Positions 6,166-10,252 of a stretch of 10,252 nt of DNA are shown here, piece after piece. A model generated the notes under the pieces. It ran no database searches, had not been told where the DNA came from, and saw nothing but the letters and a program-made list of their open reading frames with translations. A program made the translations under genes and the position numbers. Every line of letters starts with the position of its first letter. The first letter of the stretch is position 1. The stretch comes from Methylotenera sp. (lineage in GTDB: Bacteria > Pseudomonadota > Gammaproteobacteria > Burkholderiales > Methylophilaceae), in assembly GCA_005791685.1 (NCBI GenBank), contig SXVG01000060.1, positions 1 to 10,252 of the forward strand. The letters are read 5' to 3'.

Positions 6166-6218
6166 GACCGCAGTTATCATCCAGTCTGCATAAGTGTATT
6201 ATTATTAAACAATATTTA

Positions 6219-6230
6219 GTCAAAATTGAC
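6219..6230. repeat. Palindrome GTCAA-AA-TTGAC just upstream of argH
   Basis: Two 5-base half sites around AA form a near-perfect 12-base dyad that ends 17 bases before the argH GTG start. A minus-strand TTGACT (6223-6218) overlaps it and could serve as a -35 for hemC, but only with a poor -10 (TAATAC, 6201-6196). It could be a regulator binding site; no specific regulator is recognised. Confidence 0.3.
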
Positions 6231-6247
6231 CCGTAAATGAGATAAAA

Positions 6248-7651
6248 GTGACCCAAAAAACCAGCGCACTCAATACTAAAAATACCAGTTGGTCAGGACG
6301 ATTCCATGAACCGGTGGCGGAGCTAGTGAAAAAATACACCGTCTCCATCGGCTTTGATTATCGATTGGCGGCATTTGATATTCAAGGCTCAATTGCCCAC
6401 GCGCAAATGTTGGGCGCGCAAAAAATCATTAGTCTGGATGACCTGAAAGCCATAGAGCAGGGCTTGGCAGAAATTGCCCAAGAAATTGAGGCGGGGCAGT
6501 TTGCATGGTTGTTGGATTTAGAAGACGTACACTTAAACATAGAAAAACGTCTAACCGATAAAATTGGCGATGCTGGTAAGCGTTTACATACCGGCAGAAG
6601 CCGTAACGACCAAGTGGCCACCGATGTAAGGCTCTGGTTAAGGGCCAGCACCGATCAAGTGATTGCCGGTTTAAAGAAGCTGCAATTGAGCCTGTTGGAT
6701 TTAGCCGAAAACCATTTTGATACGGTCATGCCAGGCTTCACGCATTTGCAAGTGGCGCAGCCGGTGACCTTAGGCCACCATTTAATGGCCTATGCGGAAA
6801 TGCTTAGTCGCGATGTGCAACGTTTTGCCGATGGCCGCCGCCGCACCAATCGCTTGCCTTTAGGGGCCGCGGCACTAGCTGGCACCAGCTACCCCATAGA
6901 CCGCGAGTTGGTAGCAAAAAAATTAGGCTTTGATGGCGTTTGTGAAAACTCCTTGGATGCGGTGTCCGATAGGGATTTTGCCATCGAATTTACCTTCGCG
7001 GCCTCATTAGTCATGACGCATTTATCGCGCTTATCCGAAGAGCTTATATTATGGAGTTCACCACGCTTTGCTTTTATCGACATTGCTGACCGTTTTTGTA
7101 CCGGCTCGTCCATCATGCCGCAAAAAAAGAACCCGGATGTGCCGGAATTGGTGCGCGGTAAAACCGGCCGTGTTTATGGGCATTTAACCGCCTTGCTGAC
7201 CTTAATGAAAGGCCAGCCACTGGCTTACAATAAAGACAATCAAGAAGACAAAGAGCCCTTGTTTGATACGGTGAACACGCTATTGGTCACGCTGGAAATT
7301 TACGCGGACATGATGCGTGGCATCACCGTGAATAAAGACAACATGCGCCAAGCGGCCAGTGAGGGTTTTGCCACCGCTACCGATTTGGCCGATTACTTGG
7401 TGAAAAAAGGCATGCCGTTTAGGGATGCCCATGAAGTGGTGGCCTTGGCGGTGCGTTATGCTGTGGATAAAAAAGTCGATTTAAGCGATTTATCGCTCGC
7501 TACTTTGCAGCAATTCTCCAGCAGCATAAGTGATGACGTGTATGCTGTTTTAAGCTTAGAAGGCTCATTAAACAGCCGTAATCACATCGGCGGCACTGCG
7601 CCCGTGCAAGTGCAAGCCGCCATCGCAAGAATGCGTGCTACGCTTAAATAA
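6248..7651 (+). CDS. argH: Argininosuccinate lyase
   Basis: ArgH cleaves argininosuccinate to arginine and fumarate, the last step of arginine synthesis, as a cytoplasmic homotetramer of the fumarase/aspartase superfamily. The 467-residue length is normal. Visible motifs are WSGRF (15-19), TGRSRNDQVATD (115-126), GFTHLQVAQP (163-172) with the conserved His, and the superfamily signature GSSIMPQKKNP (286-296) carrying the flexible-loop catalytic serine. The C-terminal domain includes ATDLADYLVKKG and the final GGTAPVQVQAAIARM. The start is a GTG at 6248; the N-terminus MTQKTSALNTKNTSWSGRF is compatible with the family, and no better in-frame start precedes it. The ribosome binding site is weak (TGAG at 6237-6240 at best). 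It is a single-gene unit divergent from hemC, ending 6 bases from the convergent hemW stop. Confidence 0.98.
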   Translation: MTQKTSALNTKNTSWSGRFHEPVAELVKKYTVSIGFDYRLAAFDIQGSIAHAQMLGAQKIISLDDLKAIEQGLAEIAQEIEAGQFAWLLDLEDVHLNIEKRLTDKIGDAGKRLHTGRSRNDQVATDVRLWLRASTDQVIAGLKKLQLSLLDLAENHFDTVMPGFTHLQVAQPVTLGHHLMAYAEMLSRDVQRFADGRRRTNRLPLGAAALAGTSYPIDRELVAKKLGFDGVCENSLDAVSDRDFAIEFTFAASLVMTHLSRLSEELILWSSPRFAFIDIADRFCTGSSIMPQKKNPDVPELVRGKTGRVYGHLTALLTLMKGQPLAYNKDNQEDKEPLFDTVNTLLVTLEIYADMMRGITVNKDNMRQAASEGFATATDLADYLVKKGMPFRDAHEVVALAVRYAVDKKVDLSDLSLATLQQFSSSISDDVYAVLSLEGSLNSRNHIGGTAPVQVQAAIARMRATLK

Positions 7652-7667
7652 GCCTGTTTAATTTAAG
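7643..7667. terminator. Weak inverted repeat spanning the argH/hemW convergent stops
   Basis: CTTAAAT (7643-7649) and ATTTAAG (7661-7667) form an AT-rich 7-bp stem around 11 bases. The stem includes the end of argH and the last codons of hemW. It is the only candidate termination structure at this 6-base junction. It lacks a GC stem, so it would be a poor intrinsic terminator. Confidence 0.2.
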
Positions 7668-8902
7668 AACAATTCCAGCAGGTTGTTCAAAAAGCGTTGG
7701 CCAAGCAAGGTCGGTTTTAAGGTATTGTTTTCCAACACCAGCAAGCCTTTTTGTTGTGCTTTTTTGATGGCATCAACCAGGCTGTCCAAGCTCAAACCGG
7801 TGCGCGCCTGAAATAAATTGAGCGGCACGCCGTCGATTAAGCGCAGCGCGTTCATCATAAATTCAAAACCCAATTCGTCTTGGGCTATCACCCATTCACG
7901 TTCGAGCGCCTGACCTTGCATGGATTTTTCCATGTAAGCTTTAGGGTGCTTAGCGCGCACTTCACGACAAATTTTATCGTGGTAACTTAGCTTGCTGTGG
8001 GCACCGGCGCCTATGCCTAAGTAATCACCAAATTGCCAATAATTTAAATTGTGCTTAGCCTGTTTGCCCGGCTTGGCAAAGGCTGAGGTTTCATAATGTT
8101 GGTAGCCGTGCTGGGCTAACAAGGCTTCGATTTCAATTTGCATTTCTGCGCTGCTGTCGTCGTCCGGCAAGCTGGGTGGCGTGCGGTAAAAAGGCGTATT
8201 GGGCTCCAAGCTTAAATGGTAAAAAGACAAATGGGCAGGCTGGAATTGCAGCGCCGTTTGGGCGTCTTGCAGTGCCTCAGCCAAGCTTTGCTGAGGCAAG
8301 CCATACATCAAATCAAAATTCACCTGCTCAAAGGTTTGCATGGCCAAAGCAATGGCGGCCAGCGCTTGTTCGCTGTCGTGTATGCGGCCCAAGGCTTTTA
8401 GATGGGCATCATTAAAGCTTTGTATGCCTAGCGACAAGCGCGTCACGCCGGCTTGTTTATAGCCTAAAAAATGCGCCGCGTCGACCGTGCCGGGGTTGGC
8501 TTCCAAGGTGATTTCGGCGTCGTATTCGAGCGGTGTGAGCATGCGTACCTGGCTTAAAATGCGCTCTATGCCATCAGCACTAAATAAGCTGGGCGTGCCG
8601 CCGCCAAAAAACACCGAGCTCACTTTGCGTCCCCAGACTTTGGGCGTGGCTAATTCTAGGTCGGCTATCAAGGCGTCTATGTAAGCACTTTCAGGAATAC
8701 CGTCATTTTTATGGCGATGCTCATGCGAATTGAAATCGCAATACGGACATTTTTTGACGCACCAGGGGATGTGTATGTATAAGGCCAGTGGCGGTGGGTT
8801 GCTTAAACCGGATAAGGTCGCATCGCCGGCGAGTGGCGCGACCGTGTTGATGGGCTTGTTGGAGTAAGCCGGGTCGGCTTTGATGGGGATTACTTTTTTA
8901 AT
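7658..8902 (-). CDS. hemW: Heme chaperone HemW (radical SAM), apparently with an AUU start
   Basis: HemW is the radical-SAM heme-transfer protein formerly called oxygen-independent coproporphyrinogen oxidase-like. Numbering is from an ATT at 8902 (414 residues). LALYIHIPW is followed by the cluster motif CVKKCPYC, with C48, C52 and C55. Further motifs are GGGTPSLF (100-107), EANPGT (135-140), DLMYGLPQQ (197-205), HNLNYW (284-289) and LGIGAGAHS (295-303). The HemW C-terminal domain (LRLIDGVPLNLFQARTGL) is also present. There is no ATG, GTG or TTG in frame between the TAA at 8915-8917 and a TTG at 8671, which lies downstream of the essential cysteines. ATT at 8902-8900 is preceded by AAGG 8 bases upstream and lies 5 bases after the stop of the preceding gene, so I place the start there. 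It could instead be a start-loss mutation, a sequencing error, or a CTG start at 8788. Confidence 0.9.
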   Translation of the reverse strand: MKKVIPIKADPAYSNKPINTVAPLAGDATLSGLSNPPPLALYIHIPWCVKKCPYCDFNSHEHRHKNDGIPESAYIDALIADLELATPKVWGRKVSSVFFGGGTPSLFSADGIERILSQVRMLTPLEYDAEITLEANPGTVDAAHFLGYKQAGVTRLSLGIQSFNDAHLKALGRIHDSEQALAAIALAMQTFEQVNFDLMYGLPQQSLAEALQDAQTALQFQPAHLSFYHLSLEPNTPFYRTPPSLPDDDSSAEMQIEIEALLAQHGYQHYETSAFAKPGKQAKHNLNYWQFGDYLGIGAGAHSKLSYHDKICREVRAKHPKAYMEKSMQGQALEREWVIAQDELGFEFMMNALRLIDGVPLNLFQARTGLSLDSLVDAIKKAQQKGLLVLENNTLKPTLLGQRFLNNLLELFLN

Positions 8903-8907
8903 CTGAC

Positions 8908-9129
8908 TTACCTTTTATACGGGTTGATTAAAGACTCAACCAACGCATGCAAAGCCGCGCGCATTTGGCTTTCACTGACTTCCATAAGCAAGCCATCTTC
9001 CAGTGCATCTTGGGCGATTTGTTTGATCTCATCAAAATTTTCGTTCATGACTTTTATTTTTTCCGTGCAAGCGACGATGCTGTCGTCGTCACGCAACCAC
9101 TTAGGCCAAGCGCTTTTGCTATCAGTCAT
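8908..9129 (-). CDS. Small conserved-looking hypothetical protein (73 aa)
   Basis: This is an acidic, probably helical, soluble 73-residue protein with no signal peptide, membrane segment or metal motif. Its N-terminus (WPKWLRDDDSIVACTEKIKV, residues 8-27) is followed by MNENFDEIKQIAQDALEDG (28-46), likely one long helix, and a C-terminal helix ending in LVESLINPYKR. I do not recognise a named family, though I have an impression that similar short proteins sit between rdgB and hemW in related betaproteobacteria. It is very likely a real gene: its ATG overlaps the rdgB stop by 8 bases (ATGACTGA), its stop is 5 bases before the inferred hemW start, and its composition is protein-like. The antisense frames over this stretch are shadows. 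Function is unknown; the position suggests expression with rdgB and hemW. Confidence 0.75.
   Translation of the reverse strand: MTDSKSAWPKWLRDDDSIVACTEKIKVMNENFDEIKQIAQDALEDGLLMEVSESQMRAALHALVESLINPYKR
8911..8914 (-). promoter_or_regulatory. Ribosome binding site supporting the hemW AUU start
   Basis: On the minus strand, AAAAGGTAAG runs over the stop codon of the 73-residue gene. AAGG ends 8 bases before ATT at 8902-8900, normal Shine-Dalgarno spacing. No in-frame or out-of-frame ATG or GTG lies at that distance, which is why the ATT is preferred as the start. Confidence 0.5.
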
Positions 9130-9733
9130 GGCTGAGTCTTTCTAGTTGTAGCAACAGCTTGGCCATGGCGTGACCGCGGTGGCTGATGCGACTTTTAATT
9201 TCCAATGGCAATTCGGCCACGGTTTTGCCGGTTTTGGCGTCCAAAAAAAGCGGGTCGTAACCAAAGCCATCTTGCCCACGAAATTCGCTTAAAATTTCAC
9301 CGGCCCAGCGTCCTTCGGCAATCAGCGGTTCGGGGTCGTGTTCATGGCGCACTAAAACGATCACGCAGTAAAAATGCGCCTGCCGATTTTTTTCAGCACC
9401 GAGTACGCTCAGCAGTTTTTCGTTATTCGCTTGATCGGATTTAGGCTCACCGGCGTAGCGTGCGGAGAGCACGCCGGGCGCACCTTGCAGGGCATCCACG
9501 CACAAGCCCGAATCGTCGGCTAAAGCAGGCAGGCCGGTGTGTTTGCTGGCGTGGCGGGCTTTGGCCAAGGCGTTTTCAATGAAGGTGCAATAGGGTTCCT
9601 CACACTCGCTCACATTAAGTTCGGCTTGCGCAATGATGTTTATGTGGAGCGGCGCTAGCAAGTGGGCAATTTCTCGTAACTTGCCTTTGTTGCCCGAGGC
9701 GATGACGAGTTTGCTAAACACTGAGGGCCTCAT
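9122..9733 (-). CDS. rdgB: dITP/XTP pyrophosphatase (house-cleaning NTPase)
   Basis: RdgB (HAM1 family) hydrolyses non-canonical purine nucleotides such as dITP, dHAPTP and XTP to monophosphates and pyrophosphate, keeping them out of DNA. The 203-residue length is typical. Family motifs are all present: VIASGNKGKLREI (10-22) for triphosphate binding, CTFIENALAKARHAS (49-63), ALADDSGLCVDAL (70-82) with catalytic D74, the base-pocket segment DGFGYDP (155-161), and SHRGHA (184-189). The ATG at 9733 overlaps the end of rph by 20 bases; an in-frame GTG at 9721 would lose only four unconserved residues and is a possible alternative. Its 3' end overlaps the small downstream gene by 8 bases. Both overlaps point to translational coupling in one operon. 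Confidence 0.97.
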   Translation of the reverse strand: MRPSVFSKLVIASGNKGKLREIAHLLAPLHINIIAQAELNVSECEEPYCTFIENALAKARHASKHTGLPALADDSGLCVDALQGAPGVLSARYAGEPKSDQANNEKLLSVLGAEKNRQAHFYCVIVLVRHEHDPEPLIAEGRWAGEILSEFRGQDGFGYDPLFLDAKTGKTVAELPLEIKSRISHRGHAMAKLLLQLERLSHD

Positions 9734-10252
9734 GTTGCATGTCTATCAGTTGACGGATACCTGTTGCGGCTAAATCCAGCATGGCATTCATGGCGTCGCG
9801 GCTAAACGGCTGGCCTTCTGCTGTGCCCTGCACTTCAACAAAGCCACCGTCTGCGGTCATGACCACGTTCATGTCGGTATCGCAATCGGAATCTTCAATG
9901 TAGTCCAAGTCTAGTACTGGCTGGCCTTGGTAGACTCCGACAGAAATAGCCGCCATGCCTTGTATAAGAGGGCTTTCGCTGATTGCGCCGCTGGCCAATA
10001 ACTTGGCTATGGCGTCATGCAGCGCCACGTAGGCGCCAGTAATGCTGGCGGTGCGCGTGCCACCATCGGCTTGTATCACGTCGCAATCAATCTGTATGCT
10101 GCGTTCGCCTAATTTTTCTAAATCAATAATGGCGCGTAGCGAGCGACCAATTAAGCGTTGAATTTCTTGGGTGCGGCCCGATTGCTTGCCTTTGGCCGCT
10201 TCCCTGTCCATGCGACTGCCGGTGGAGCGAGGCAACATGCCGTATTCGGCCG
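9714..10252 (-). CDS. rph: Ribonuclease PH, 5' end outside the window (partial)
   Basis: RNase PH is the phosphorolytic 3'-to-5' exoribonuclease that trims tRNA 3' ends, working as a hexamer. The reading frame is open to the window edge and gives 178 residues, so roughly the first 60 of about 240 are missing. The visible start is AEYGMLPRST, which in the family follows 'GQGWVTAEYGMLPRAT', so the ATG at 10238 is internal. Also seen are REAAKGKQSGRTQEIQRLIG, RSLRAIIDL, and IQIDCDVIQADGGTRTASI, which form the phosphate-binding and active-site core. LDLDYIEDSDCDTDMNVVMT carries the conserved metal-ligand aspartates. The C-terminus (ATGIRQLIDMQHEALSV) is complete, unlike the truncated rph of E. 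coli K-12. It leads the visible rph-rdgB-small ORF-hemW operon. Confidence 0.97.
   Translation of the reverse strand, partial: AEYGMLPRSTGSRMDREAAKGKQSGRTQEIQRLIGRSLRAIIDLEKLGERSIQIDCDVIQADGGTRTASITGAYVALHDAIAKLLASGAISESPLIQGMAAISVGVYQGQPVLDLDYIEDSDCDTDMNVVMTADGGFVEVQGTAEGQPFSRDAMNAMLDLAATGIRQLIDMQHEALSV

Noticed and set aside
7658..8671. hemW starting at the TTG at 8671
   Set aside because: This start would remove LALYIHIPW and the CVKKCPYC iron-sulfur motif, which are clearly encoded in frame upstream; a radical-SAM protein without them would not function.
3064..8860. Recurring GGGCTTGT (3064, 6055, 8852 and the complement near 9502)
   Set aside because: Only the copy at 6055 is part of an inverted repeat; the others lie in unrelated contexts, mostly coding, and the motif is too short for a supported repeat family.
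8924..9145. Plus-strand frame of 73 codons opposite the small gene between rdgB and hemW
   Set aside because: The minus-strand frame has operon-type overlaps with both neighbours and a protein-like composition; the plus-strand frame has no such context.
9714..10238. rph starting at the ATG at 10238
   Set aside because: The frame continues upstream as AEYG to the window edge, matching the conserved AEYGMLPR segment inside RNase PH, so the ATG is an internal methionine.
1..10252. CRISPR arrays, tRNA or rRNA genes, phage or defence modules
   Set aside because: No regularly spaced direct repeats, no tRNA-like cloverleaf or rRNA segments, and no defence or phage proteins were seen on either strand; all sizeable frames are accounted for by the genes listed.

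Overview
This window looks like chromosomal DNA of a proteobacterium, most likely a betaproteobacterium (Methylophilaceae/Nitrosomonadales-like). The main support is gene order: rph-rdgB-small ORF-hemW on one side and hemC-hemD divergent from argH on the other, both familiar in Betaproteobacteria. I assigned this by recall of gene order and protein character, so the family-level placement is tentative. The window is almost fully coding and has no gene-free stretch over 300 bases; the longest is the 212-base hemC/argH divergent region.

Region 1 (1-117) is the right end of an IS3-family insertion sequence: the last 24 codons of its transposase, then a terminal inverted repeat ending in CA. Region 2 (about 118-3052) is a plus-strand four-gene unit: an oxygen/NO-binding class I cytochrome c of the sphaeroides heme protein (SHP) type, its diheme cytochrome c partner (DHC), an OmpR-family response regulator and a QseC-like sensor kinase. 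The IS has landed inside the SHP signal peptide, removing the normal start codon, the charged n-region and the native promoter.

Region 3 (3077-6035) is a minus-strand operon, hemC-hemD-CDF: two consecutive steps of tetrapyrrole synthesis followed, 3 bases later, by a zinc-type cation diffusion facilitator with an unusually long cytosolic C-terminus. Region 4 (6036-6247) is the divergent hemC/argH control region. It holds a palindromic ATTATAAT that could be a -10 element on both strands, a strong hairpin abutting the hemC start, and a small palindrome just before the argH GTG start. Region 5 (6248-7651) is argH.

Region 6 (7658-10252) is a tightly packed minus-strand operon, rph-rdgB-73-aa ORF-hemW, whose neighbouring genes overlap or lie a few bases apart. 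rph runs off the right edge. hemW has no ATG, GTG or TTG upstream of its radical-SAM cysteine motif; the best-placed initiation codon is an AUU, with a good ribosome binding site, 5 bases after the upstream stop.

Heme is a shared theme: two c-type cytochromes, HemC, HemD and the heme chaperone HemW. I see no evidence for a wholly new system. The points most worth checking are the IS-decapitated SHP gene, the start-codon-less hemW, and the hairpin and symmetric -10 element ahead of hemC.
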